The notes under the pieces are model-generated. The model had not been told where the DNA came from and made no database searches. It saw only the letters and a list, made by a program, of their open reading frames with translations. This document shows positions 43,481 through 51,323 of a stretch of DNA of 64,000 bases, in pieces. Origin of the DNA: Streptomyces sp. NRRL S-455 (GTDB taxonomy: Bacteria; Actinomycetota; Actinomycetes; Streptomycetales; Streptomycetaceae); NCBI RefSeq assembly GCF_000717875.1, contig NZ_JOCT01000004.1, positions 310,001 through 374,000 on the forward strand, in the 5' to 3' direction. Each line of letters starts with the position of its first letter. Within the stretch, counting starts at the first letter, position 1. Position numbers and translations under genes: made by a program.

Positions 43481-44638
43481 TCAGCCATCCGAAGCGGAAG
43501 AACCGCTGGTGGGAGAGGTCTGGCGGAACAGCCATTCGGATTTCAGCTCGGCATATCCTGGCTTGATCACGTCATTGATCATGGCCAGCCTTTCATCGAA
43601 AGGAATGAACGCCGATTTCATCGCATTGACAGAAAACCACTGCATGTCGTCGAGCGTGTAACCGAACGCCTCGACAAGGTGCTCGAATTCCCGGCTCATG
43701 CTGGTGTGGGACATGAGGCGGTTGTCCGTGTTGACGGTGGCGCGGAAGTGCAGCCGGCGCAGCAGCCCGATGGGGTGCTCGGCGTACGAGGACGCCGCCC
43801 CGGTCTGGAGGTTGGAGCTCGGGCACAGCTCCAGCGGGATGCGCTTGTCCCGGACGTACGAGGCGAGCCGCCCGAGTTCGACCCGGCCGTCCTCGTGCAC
43901 CTGGATGTCGTCGATGATCCGCACCCCGTGCCCGAGCCGGTCGGCGCCGCACCACTGCAGGGCCTGCCAGATGGACGGCAGTCCGAAGGCCTCGCCGGCG
44001 TGGATGGTGAAGTGGTTGTTCTCGCGCTTGAGGTACTCGAAGGCGTCCAGGTGCCGGGTGGGCGGGTAGCCGGCCTCGGCGCCCGCGATGTCGAAACCGA
44101 CGACTCCGAGGTCCCGGTAGCGGTTGGCGAGTTCGGCGATCTCCAGGGCGCGTGCGGCGTGCCGCATGGCGGTGAGCAGGGCACCGACGCGGATGCGGTG
44201 CCCGTCGGCCCGCGCGCGCCGCTCCCCTTCCCGGAAGCCCTCGTTGACCGCCTCGACGACCTCCTCGAGGCTCAGGCCGCCCTCAAGGTGCTGCTCGGGG
44301 GCGTAGCGCACCTCGGCGTAGACGACGCCGTCCGCGGCGAGGTCCTCGGCGCACTCGGCGGCGACCCGCACCAGGGCGTCGCGGGTCTGCATGACGCCGA
44401 CGGTGTGCGAGAAGGTCTCCAAGTACCGTTCCAGGGAACCGGAGTCGGCGGCCTCCCGGAACCAGACGCCGAGCTTCTCGGGGTCGGTGTCGGGGAGCTG
44501 GGTGTATCCGCTCGCGCGGGCGAGGTCGACGATCGTCGCGGGGCGCAGTCCGCCGTCGAGGTGGTCGTGCAGCAGAACCTTGGGCGCCCGGCGGATCTGG
44601 TCCGGTGTCGGGGTGTTCGCGATGGTCTGGCTCGTCAT
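43481..44638 (-). CDS. add: Adenosine deaminase
   Basis: A 385-aa enzyme converting (deoxy)adenosine to (deoxy)inosine. The zinc ligands His24 and His26 are in [13 protein letters not shown] (catalytic Glu) and the conserved GADRLGHG follow. The late Asp motif, usually TDDP, reads NTDNRLMS; both Asp and Asn are present, as in many actinobacterial Add proteins. The mRNA is probably leaderless: TAGAGT (44650-44645 on the minus strand) is followed by 6 nt and then the ATG. The regulon palindrome sits 4 bp further upstream. Confidence 0.94.
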   Translation of the reverse strand: MTSQTIANTPTPDQIRRAPKVLLHDHLDGGLRPATIVDLARASGYTQLPDTDPEKLGVWFREAADSGSLERYLETFSHTVGVMQTRDALVRVAAECAEDLAADGVVYAEVRYAPEQHLEGGLSLEEVVEAVNEGFREGERRARADGHRIRVGALLTAMRHAARALEIAELANRYRDLGVVGFDIAGAEAGYPPTRHLDAFEYLKRENNHFTIHAGEAFGLPSIWQALQWCGADRLGHGVRIIDDIQVHEDGRVELGRLASYVRDKRIPLELCPSSNLQTGAASSYAEHPIGLLRRLHFRATVNTDNRLMSHTSMSREFEHLVEAFGYTLDDMQWFSVNAMKSAFIPFDERLAMINDVIKPGYAELKSEWLFRQTSPTSGSSASDG

Positions 44639-44644
44639 TTCCGC

Positions 44645-44650
44645 ACTCTA
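44645..44650 (-). promoter_or_regulatory. -10 hexamer for leaderless add mRNA
   Basis: TAGAGT on the minus strand, 6 nt before the ATG at 44638; matches TANNNT. Confidence 0.5.
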
Positions 44651-44654
44651 ACTC

Positions 44655-44666
44655 CTACGCGCGTAG
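44655..44666. promoter_or_regulatory. Nucleoside-regulon operator, site 3 (add)
   Basis: Perfect CTACGCGCGTAG 17 bp before the add start and 4 bp upstream of its -10 hexamer. Confidence 0.75.
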
Positions 44667-44761
44667 ATGGGACGTTCCCGTTCCCTTTACATTTTCGCCG
44701 ATACGTAACGGTGACCCCGAGGACGGGTTGAGTACACCCGCGCTTCTGACACTGTTCTGTC

Positions 44762-45520
44762 ATGGCACTCCAAGCGACGCCGGTTCGCAGGGCCCGGCTG
44801 GGCAGGACGTTCGGTCCGGAACCGACGGCGGTGAGCGGCGCGGTGCTGCTGCTCCCCGGCGGTGACGAGGTCTCCGGCCGCAGACCGTCCCCCCTGCTGG
44901 CGACCGCCTCCGTTCGCGCCCTGGGGCGCCGCCTGGCCCGCGCGGGCCGGGACGAGGGCCTCGTCACGCACGTGGTGCACTACCGCTGCCGCGGCTGGAA
45001 CGGCAGCGAGGCCAACCTCGCGCGCGACGCGGCCTGGGCGGCCGACGAGGTCGTACGGCGCTACGGTGACGTCCCGGTCTGCCTCGCCGGTATCGGCATG
45101 GGCGGCCGGGCCGGGTTGCGCGCGGGGGGCCACGAGGCCGTCAACTCCGTGCTGGCGCTCGCCCCTTGGCTGCCGGAGGAGGGCACGGAGGCATCACCCG
45201 AACCGGTGAAGCAGCTGGTGGGCAGGCAGGTGCTGATCGTGCACGGCACGAACGACGGGCGGACGGATCCCGAGTTGTCGTTCCGGCTGGCGGCGCGGGC
45301 GAAGAAGGCGAACCGGGACGTGTGCCGGTTCGAGGTGCATGCGGACGGGCACGGGCTGACTCAGTACCGGGACGAAGTGCTGGCGCTGGCTGAGGATTTC
45401 GTGATGGGGGCTCTGTTCGGTAGGGCTGTTTCCCGGCCGGTGCGGGACGCGCTTGCCGCGCCACCGCCGCTGGGGTTGCGGATGCCGTTGGCCGCGGGGT
45501 TCGGGTCTTCGAGGCGGTAG
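44762..45520 (+). CDS. Alpha/beta-hydrolase-fold protein with degenerate nucleophile
   Basis: A 252-aa alpha/beta hydrolase. It has the oxyanion segment VLLLPGGDEVSG, a strand VTHVVHYRCRGWNG, and a nucleophile elbow that reads LAGIGMGGRAG (normally G-x-S-x-G). The catalytic Ser is thus replaced by Gly. The acid and base are retained in LIVHGTNDGRTDP and HADGHGLTQ. It may be a non-hydrolytic ligand-binding protein, or may act differently. ATG 44762 was chosen by codon bias. Confidence 0.8.
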   Translation: MALQATPVRRARLGRTFGPEPTAVSGAVLLLPGGDEVSGRRPSPLLATASVRALGRRLARAGRDEGLVTHVVHYRCRGWNGSEANLARDAAWAADEVVRRYGDVPVCLAGIGMGGRAGLRAGGHEAVNSVLALAPWLPEEGTEASPEPVKQLVGRQVLIVHGTNDGRTDPELSFRLAARAKKANRDVCRFEVHADGHGLTQYRDEVLALAEDFVMGALFGRAVSRPVRDALAAPPPLGLRMPLAAGFGSSRR

Positions 45521-45555
45521 CGCCGATCGGGGCGCCTGTGGCTTTCGGGGTGCGG

Positions 45556-45612
45556 GTCGTGGGGGGGTGTTCGCGCCCACGCGGCGGAGCCGCAGATCGA
45601 TACAGCCCCGCG
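45556..45612 (+). repeat. Recurrent Streptomyces intergenic motif (GCGGCGGAGCCGCAGATCGA)
   Basis: The stretch containing GCGGCGGAGCCGC and ATCGATACAGCCCCGCGCCC lies in the 101-bp gap between the alpha/beta hydrolase and the LysR gene. I recognise it as a common Streptomyces intergenic repeat, and its GCGGC-GAG-GCCGC core folds. It probably acts as a terminator. Confidence 0.5.
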
Positions 45613-45621
45613 CCCCCAAGA

Positions 45622-46572
45622 TCAGGGCAGCAGGCTTCCCCTCCTTGACAGCAGGAACTTCTTGAAGGCTGCCACCGGGGGTGTGTCCGGGTGGCCCTCC
45701 AGCCAGGCGACGCCGATCTCCCTCACCGCTCGGGGGGCCGTGACCGTCAGTTCCACCACTCCTGGGCGGGGGACGGCCGGTGGGGGCAGGAGGGCGACGC
45801 CGAGGCCCGCCGCCACCAGGCCCCTCAGCGTTTCCGCCTCCTCTCCCTCGAAGGCGATGCGGGGCTTGAAGCCGGCCTCCTTGCAGAGGTCGTCGGTGAT
45901 GCGGCGCATGCCGTAGCCGGGTTCGAGGGTGACGAAGGTTTCGTCGGCCGCTTCCGCGAGACGGACGCGCCGGCGGGTGGCGAGGGGATGGTCGGCGGGG
46001 ACGACGAGGCGCAGTTTCTGCTCGTCGAGGCGGCGGGCGACCAGGTCGGGGGCGTCGGGGACGGGGGACGTCAGGCACAGGTCCAGTTCGCCGGCGCGCA
46101 GCCGCTCGAGCATGGCTTCGCCGTAGTTCTGGACGAGGCTGAAGCGGACCCGCGGGTGAGCGGCGCGGAAGGCCTGGAGGAGGCCGGGTACGGTCTCCGC
46201 GCCCATGGTGTGCAGGAAGCCGAAGGCGACCTTCCCGGTGGTGGGATCGGCGTCGGCGCGCACCTCCTCGGCGGCGCGCTCGATCTCGGCCAGGGCGCGC
46301 TCGACGGACGTGAGGAACGTGCGGCCGGCCGGGGTGAGGGAGACGGTGCGGCCGCGACGGGCGAAGAGGTCCACGCCCAGGTCCTGCTCCAGGCGGGCCA
46401 TGGACCGGGACAGGGTCGACTGGGGGACGCTCATCTCCTGGGCGGCGCGGGTGACGTGCTCGGTGCGGGCCACGCCGGCGAAGTACGCGAGGCGTGGCGC
46501 CAGCAACATCACCATGTCTTCTGTGTCACTGGATGGTGACAGCCGAGCCGCTGAACTGTATTGATGCACCAT
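45622..46572 (-). CDS. LysR-family regulator divergent from an MFS exporter
   Basis: A 316-aa LysR protein. The N-terminal HTH reads LAYFAGVARTEHVTRAAQEMSVPQSTLSRSMARLEQDLGVDLFARRGRTVSLTPAG. The LysR substrate domain contains KVAFGFLHTMGAETVPGLLQAFRAAHPRV and a Pro-rich end. The start MVHQYS at 46572 is the probable one; MVMLLAPRL sixteen codons later is nearer the HTH. It is divergent from the MFS gene with 63 bp between starts, so it probably controls that exporter. Confidence 0.9.
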   Translation of the reverse strand: MVHQYSSAARLSPSSDTEDMVMLLAPRLAYFAGVARTEHVTRAAQEMSVPQSTLSRSMARLEQDLGVDLFARRGRTVSLTPAGRTFLTSVERALAEIERAAEEVRADADPTTGKVAFGFLHTMGAETVPGLLQAFRAAHPRVRFSLVQNYGEAMLERLRAGELDLCLTSPVPDAPDLVARRLDEQKLRLVVPADHPLATRRRVRLAEAADETFVTLEPGYGMRRITDDLCKEAGFKPRIAFEGEEAETLRGLVAAGLGVALLPPPAVPRPGVVELTVTAPRAVREIGVAWLEGHPDTPPVAAFKKFLLSRRGSLLP

Positions 46573-46635
46573 GGGAACGATTATGGGGGTTCCATGCATT
46601 GGACGGATCAGTAGGGGCGTACGTAATTTCGAGGC

Positions 46636-47910
46636 ATGTCTCCCGCCAGTACCGGGGCGTCCACCACCGTGGGCGCCGACGCCTCTGTCCCTTCTGCTTC
46701 CGACTCACGTATGTCACCGGGCGGGCCCGGCTACCGCCGGATGAGCCTCGCCCTGTTCCTCGCGGGTGTCGCGACCTTCGCGCTGCTGTACTCCACACAG
46801 GCGCTGCTCCCGCTGATCTCCGGCGAGTTCGGGGTGGCGGCGAGCGACGCGAGCTGGACCGTGGCCGCCGCGACGGGCGGGCTGGCGCTGTTCGTACTGC
46901 CGATGAGCGCCCTGTCGGAGCGCTTCGGGCGGCGTACGGTCATGACGGCCTCGCTGGCCGTGGCGGTGACGATCGGACTGCTGGTGCCCTTCGCCCCGTC
47001 GCTGGGCGTCCTGGTCGCGCTGCGGGCGCTGCAGGGCGCGGCGCTGGCCGGGCTGCCGGCGTCGGCGACGGCGTACCTCGCCGAGGAGGTCAGCCCCAAG
47101 GCCCTGGTCACCGCGATCGGGCTGTTCGTCGCGGGCAACAGTGTCGGCGGGATGAGCGGCCGGGTCATCACCGGCTGGGTCGCGCAGGAGTGGGGCTGGC
47201 GGATCGCCGTCGGTGTGATCGGCGCGATCGCCGTGGCCTGCGCGGTGGCCTTCCGGGCGCTGCTTCCGGCCCCCAGGAACTTCAAGGCGGGCTCGCTGCG
47301 TCCTCGCGTCCTGGCCCGTACGGTCCGTGACCACCTGTCCAACCCGCTGTTGTGCCGGCTGTACGCGATCGGCGCGCTGTTCATGACGGTGTTCGGCGGC
47401 GTGTACACGGTCATCGGCTACCGCCTGACCGAGGCCCCGTTCTCCCTGCCCCAGGGCATCATCGGCTCGATCTTCCTCGTGTACCTCGTCGGTACGGTGT
47501 CGGCGTCGACGGCCGGCCGCCTGGTGGGCCGGCTGGGCCGCCGGGGCGCGCTGTACGCGGCGGGCGGTACGACGGCGGCGGGCCTGCTGCTGTCCCTCGC
47601 CGGTTCGCTCCCGCTGGTCCTGCTGGGCCTGGTCCTCATCACGGGGGGCTTCTTCGCGGGCCACGCGGTGGCCTCCTCGGCGGTCAGCAAGACGGCCGCG
47701 CACGGTCGCGCGCAGGCCTCGGCGCTGTACCAGTCCGCGTACTACATCGGCTCCAGCGCGGGCAGCACGGTCGGCGCGATCGCCTTCCACGTCGGCGGCT
47801 GGGCCGGGACGGTCGGGGTCGGCCTGCTGGCGGTGCTGGGCGTCGTGACGATCACGGTCTTCGGAACGCGGGCGGCGCGACTGCAGCGACGGCTGGCCAC
47901 GGCCGCCTGA
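46636..47910 (+). CDS. MFS transporter, drug-efflux type
   Basis: A 424-aa protein with about 12 transmembrane helices. The motif between TM2 and TM3 reads MSALSERFGRRTVM (the G-x-x-x-D-R-x-G-R-R loop variant), and GAALAGLPASATAYLAEEV is in TM4/5. It is preceded by a Ser/Pro-rich 35-residue N-terminus. It is typical of the YnfM-type (arabinose-efflux-like) permeases paired with LysR regulators. The substrate is unknown. ATG 46636 has a GAGG site 2 nt upstream. Confidence 0.9.
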   Translation: MSPASTGASTTVGADASVPSASDSRMSPGGPGYRRMSLALFLAGVATFALLYSTQALLPLISGEFGVAASDASWTVAAATGGLALFVLPMSALSERFGRRTVMTASLAVAVTIGLLVPFAPSLGVLVALRALQGAALAGLPASATAYLAEEVSPKALVTAIGLFVAGNSVGGMSGRVITGWVAQEWGWRIAVGVIGAIAVACAVAFRALLPAPRNFKAGSLRPRVLARTVRDHLSNPLLCRLYAIGALFMTVFGGVYTVIGYRLTEAPFSLPQGIIGSIFLVYLVGTVSASTAGRLVGRLGRRGALYAAGGTTAAGLLLSLAGSLPLVLLGLVLITGGFFAGHAVASSAVSKTAAHGRAQASALYQSAYYIGSSAGSTVGAIAFHVGGWAGTVGVGLLAVLGVVTITVFGTRAARLQRRLATAA

Positions 47911-47946
47911 GCCCGAAGCCCAGCTGTTCCCCCTGGTCGGGGCCGG

Positions 47947-47969
47947 TTGTCAGTGGGCGCGGATAACGT
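47947..47969 (+). promoter_or_regulatory. RecA-independent (PafBC-type) DNA-damage promoter upstream of the DnaN paralogue
   Basis: TTGTCAGTG (47947-47955), eight nt, then TAACGT (47964-47969). This is an exact match to TTGTCRGTG-N8-TANNNT, the RecA-NDp motif activated by PafBC in mycobacteria (established knowledge). The start codon is 41 nt further on. Confidence 0.75.
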
Positions 47970-48009
47970 CCGCGTCTGCTGACCACCGGACCGGGCAGGG
48001 GGATTTTTC

Positions 48010-49146
48010 ATGGACTTCCGCATCGACCGTACGGCGTTCGCCGAGGCCGTGGGGCGGGCCGTACGGGCACTTCCGGCGCGGACGCCGGTGCCGGTGCTGG
48101 GCGGGCTGCTGCTGGACGCGGACGCGGGGCGGCTGGCCGTGACGGGCTTCGACTTCGAGGCGGCGGTACGGGTGGAGGCCGACGCCGAGGTCACGGCGCC
48201 CGGGCGGGTGCTCGTCCTGGGGCGGCGGCTGCAGGATGTCTGCCGGGTGCTGCCGGACGGGCCGGTGAGCTGTGCGCTGGAGGCGTCGCGGTTCACGGTG
48301 GAGGCGGGCGGTACCCGGTTCGGGCTGTCGACGCTGCCGCTCGCCGAGTACCCGGCCCTGCCGGCGCCGCCCCCGCCGTACGGGACGGTGGACGCCGGCG
48401 CGTTCGCGACGGCCGTCGCCCAGGTCGCGGTCGCGGCCGGCCGTGACGACACGCTGCCGCTGCTGACGGGCGTCCAGCTGCAGCTGGAGGGCGGGGACAT
48501 GACGCTGGCGGCCTCGGACCGCTATCGGTATGCCGTGCGGCGGCTGGAGTGGAAGCCGGAGGCGGCGGCTTCCGAGGACGCCGTGGAGGCGCTGCTGCCC
48601 GCGCGGCGGCTGCTGGACCTCGCGCGGTCGCTGGGGCGCGGTGGGGACGTGCGGATCGGCTGGGACCCGTCCGGGAGCGGGCTGATCGGGTTCGAGGGCG
48701 GACGGACGCGGACGGCGCTGCGGCTGCTCGACGGGCGGCTGCCCACGTACAGGTCGCTGTTCGACATGGCCGGCGCCGCGGTCGCCGAGGTGGACCGCGA
48801 AGGGCTCGCGGAGGCGGTTGGGCGGGTCGCGGTGGTGGCGGAGGCGAACAGTCCGGTGCGGCTGGACTTCTCGGCCGACGGATCCGTGCTGCTGCGCGCC
48901 GGATACGGGGACGACGTGGCGGTCCAGCGGCTCCCGGCCACGCTGACCGGCGCCGAGGAGATGCCGGTGGCGTTCAACCCGGCCTACCTGCTGGACGCGC
49001 TGACGTCCTTCGAGAGCACGCGCGTACGGCTGGAGCTGCTGGGGGCGGGGCAGCGGGCGCTGCTGCACGCGGTGCCGGGCGGCGCCGGGGAGGGGGCGGC
49101 CGACGAGCACCGGCACCTGCTCATGTCGGTGAAGCAACTGGTCTGA
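48010..49146 (+). CDS. Second DNA polymerase III beta-clamp-like protein (DnaN paralogue)
   Basis: A 378-aa sliding-clamp homologue of normal length, with three DnaN-type domains. The N-terminal domain is FRIDRTAFAEAVGRAVRALPARTPVPVLGGLLLDAD. The middle domain has VAVAAGRDDTLPLLTGVQLQLEGG and AASDRYRYAVRRLEW. The C-terminal domain has PVAFNPAYLLDALTSF and the ending HLLMSVKQLV. That ending differs from the strict LLMPVRL tail of housekeeping DnaN (Ser for Pro, extra residues), where partner peptides bind. A PafBC-type promoter lies upstream, so it is probably damage-induced. It is a candidate clamp for translesion or repair polymerases; this is inference. Confidence 0.88.
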   Translation: MDFRIDRTAFAEAVGRAVRALPARTPVPVLGGLLLDADAGRLAVTGFDFEAAVRVEADAEVTAPGRVLVLGRRLQDVCRVLPDGPVSCALEASRFTVEAGGTRFGLSTLPLAEYPALPAPPPPYGTVDAGAFATAVAQVAVAAGRDDTLPLLTGVQLQLEGGDMTLAASDRYRYAVRRLEWKPEAAASEDAVEALLPARRLLDLARSLGRGGDVRIGWDPSGSGLIGFEGGRTRTALRLLDGRLPTYRSLFDMAGAAVAEVDREGLAEAVGRVAVVAEANSPVRLDFSADGSVLLRAGYGDDVAVQRLPATLTGAEEMPVAFNPAYLLDALTSFESTRVRLELLGAGQRALLHAVPGGAGEGAADEHRHLLMSVKQLV

Positions 49147-49187
49147 ACCGGCTGCTCGACCTGCGCGTTCGTGCGCTCGGGGGGCCG

Positions 49188-49210
49188 TTGTCAGTGCCGT
49201 GCGGTAGCTT
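49188..49210 (+). promoter_or_regulatory. RecA-independent (PafBC-type) DNA-damage promoter upstream of the sigma factor
   Basis: TTGTCAGTG (49188-49196), eight nt, then TAGCTT (49205-49210). It is the second exact match to the motif in this window, 56 nt before the ATG of the SigG-like sigma factor. Confidence 0.75.
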
Positions 49211-49265
49211 CCGAAGTGCTGGGCGCGATGGCGCGTGACAGAGATTCCACAGGGGTGGGTGGGCG

Positions 49266-50285
49266 ATGACGAACGGCACGGCGACACCGACGGACCTGGA
49301 CACCAGACTGGAGGCGTACCGCACCGAGCTGACGGGGTACTGCTACCGGATGCTCGGCTCCTCCTTCGAGGCCGAGGACGCGGTGCAGGACACGATGGTC
49401 CGGGCCTGGCGCAGCTACGACAAGTTCGAGGGCCGCTCCAGCCTCCGCTCCTGGCTCTACCGCATCGCGACCAACGTGTGCCTGGACATGCTGACCGCGG
49501 GCAACAAGCGTGCCCGGCCCATGGACCTGACCGACTCCACGCCGCTCGCCCAGGCGGCCCTCTCCCCCCGCCCGGACAACACCTGGCTGGAGCCCATGCC
49601 GGACGGCCGTGTGCTGCCCACGACCGACGACCCGGCCGAGGCGGCGGTCGCCAAGGAGTCGGTGCGGCTCGCCTTCATGGCCGCGCTGCAGCAGTTGCCG
49701 GCCAAGCAGCGGGCCGTGCTGATCCTGCGCGAGGTGCTCGCCTGGAAGGCCGGCGAGGTCGCCGAGTTGCTGGACACCTCGGTGGCATCGGTCAACAGCG
49801 CCCTGCAGCGGGCCCGCGCCACCCTGGCCGAGCGGCAGCAGCCGGGCGCCGACGCGGCCGTCTCCGACCCGCTGGACGAGGACCAGCAGAAGCTGCTGGA
49901 CCGCTATGTGGCGGCCTTCGAGGGCTACGACATGACGGCGCTGACGGCCCTGCTGCACGAGGACGCGATCATGACGATGCCGCCGTTCGACCTGTGGCTG
50001 ACCGGAGCGCGGGACATCACCGGGTTCATGACCACGCTCGGCGCGCCCTGCGCGGGCTCCCGGCTCGTCCCCGTCCAGGTCAACGGCCTGCCCGGCTTCG
50101 CCCAGTACAAGCCCGACCCGGAGGGCGGCGGTGGTTTCACGCCCTGGGCGGTCCAGGTGCTGGAGATCTCAGACGGCCGGATCACCGGGTTCCACTGCTT
50201 CCTCGACACCAAGCGCTGGTTCCCGCTCTTCGGCCTGCCCCTCCACCTCGAAGCGGAGACCGACCAGGTCGAGCAGAGCGCATAG
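49266..50285 (+). CDS. SigG-like ECF sigma factor with SnoaL-like C-terminal domain
   Basis: A 339-aa sigma factor. Region 2 reads YRTELTGYCYRMLGSSFEAEDAVQDTMVRAWRSYDKFEGRSSLRSWLYRIATNVCLDML. Region 4 reads LPAKQRAVLILREVLAWKAGEVAELLDTSVASVNSALQRARATL. A SnoaL-like domain of about 120 residues follows region 4 (LDRYVAAFEGYDMTALTALLHEDAIMTMPPF). This architecture matches mycobacterial SigG, which has no anti-sigma gene and is DNA-damage inducible. The PafBC-type promoter upstream fits that. The C-terminal domain probably controls activity in place of an anti-sigma factor. Confidence 0.9.
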   Translation: MTNGTATPTDLDTRLEAYRTELTGYCYRMLGSSFEAEDAVQDTMVRAWRSYDKFEGRSSLRSWLYRIATNVCLDMLTAGNKRARPMDLTDSTPLAQAALSPRPDNTWLEPMPDGRVLPTTDDPAEAAVAKESVRLAFMAALQQLPAKQRAVLILREVLAWKAGEVAELLDTSVASVNSALQRARATLAERQQPGADAAVSDPLDEDQQKLLDRYVAAFEGYDMTALTALLHEDAIMTMPPFDLWLTGARDITGFMTTLGAPCAGSRLVPVQVNGLPGFAQYKPDPEGGGGFTPWAVQVLEISDGRITGFHCFLDTKRWFPLFGLPLHLEAETDQVEQSA

Positions 50286-50513
50286 GGCCGGGTCGGGGTC
50301 ACGCAGCCGTATCCGGCCTCCCGCCCGGCGGGCGGCCAGCTGAAGCCGCGCGAGCAGATCGACGGTGGCGAGTCCCGGCGGCCCCAGGCCCCCGACATCG
50401 CACACCACGACCCGGGCACGGCCGGCTCCCAGCAGTGCTCGCACGTCGTCGCTCAGCCCTCTCACCTCGTCCCGGGTGACGGGTCCGGGCAGTACGAGCA
50501 CGGGCGGTGTCAT
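50169..50513 (-). CDS. STAS-domain protein
   Basis: A 114-aa single STAS domain. It has LVLPGPVTRDEVRGLSDDVRALLGAGRARVVVCDVGGLGPPGLATVDLLARLQLAARRAGGRIRL. The position of the conserved phosphorylatable Ser of anti-anti-sigma factors is occupied by GLGPPGL, so a Ser/Thr at that site is missing. ALLDLVGLRFEV is typical of the last helix. Its 3' third overlaps the end of the SigG-like gene by 117 bp on the opposite strand. MTPPVL at 50513 is the likely start; ATG 50555 would add 14 residues. Confidence 0.75.
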   Translation of the reverse strand: MTPPVLVLPGPVTRDEVRGLSDDVRALLGAGRARVVVCDVGGLGPPGLATVDLLARLQLAARRAGGRIRLRDPDPALCALLDLVGLRFEVEGQAEEREPALGVEEAVEPGDPAV

Positions 50514-50633
50514 GGCGTCCACGATCGGTAGACCGCGCGGGCGGCGGTAACTCATCGCGACGGTGCGTGGTGACGGTTCCGGGGGATGTCGGCTGCCTGG
50601 GTGGGGACCTTCTGGCGCGTGAGGTCGTGCTCC

Positions 50634-51227
50634 TCAGCGTGCGAGGAAGTCGTCTGTGTCGAGCTTGAGGTCGAAGGGTTCCGGCAACTCGATCTGCTCG
50701 CCGAACTTCCCCGCGTGCAACACCCGGTAGACGTCTCCTTGCGGTTCGCCGTAAAGCGTGATGGTGGGGCCGCCGGGGGCCCAGCCGTCGATGAGCAGGT
50801 ACAGCGGGACACCGGCCTGGGCATAGCCCGCAGCCTTCTTGATCCGGTCGTGCGCCGCATTGGACTTGGACGTGATCTCGACGATGAGTTCGGCGGCGGC
50901 CGCTGAGATGAAGTTGCCTACCTCGTCACGCAGCACCTGCCTGGGGGCGACTGCGAGATCAGGGATGTAGAGCCCGTCACGCGACGGGACCGCCGTACCC
51001 AGGGTCTGATAAATGCCCCAGTGCCTGGGGATGACCTCGTACAGGGCTCGCTGAACCAAGTCAGCGATGTCGTTGTGGGCATTGGACGGCGGTGGTGCCA
51101 CGGTGACGATCCCCTCGATGATCTCCACCTTGCAGCCCTCCGGCGCGTCCGTCTCCTGCCAGATCCGGACGAGGTCGTCCCACTCGTGGCCGCTGGCCGT
51201 GGAGTGGTCGACGGTGAGTGCGCTCAT
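50634..51227 (-). CDS. Uma2-family putative restriction endonuclease
   Basis: A 197-aa Uma2 (PF05685) protein. KVEIIEGIVTVAPPPSNAHNDIADLVQRAL and VPSRDGLYIPDLAVAPRQV carry the putative nuclease Asp. AELIVEITSKSNAAHDRIKKAAGYAQAGVPLYLLIDGW has the E-x-(S/T)-K part of a PD-(D/E)XK site. The family is very expanded in Streptomyces, with no defined function. ATG 51227 has an AGAACC site 2-3 nt upstream. Confidence 0.92.
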   Translation of the reverse strand: MSALTVDHSTASGHEWDDLVRIWQETDAPEGCKVEIIEGIVTVAPPPSNAHNDIADLVQRALYEVIPRHWGIYQTLGTAVPSRDGLYIPDLAVAPRQVLRDEVGNFISAAAAELIVEITSKSNAAHDRIKKAAGYAQAGVPLYLLIDGWAPGGPTITLYGEPQGDVYRVLHAGKFGEQIELPEPFDLKLDTDDFLAR

Positions 51228-51323
51228 GGCGGTTCTCCAATCGGTGCGTCACCGATCCCAGCATGCCGAACGGGACCCGCGGGGGTCCACCGATCCCGTT
51301 CACCCGAATGGGAAAGCGCCTGG

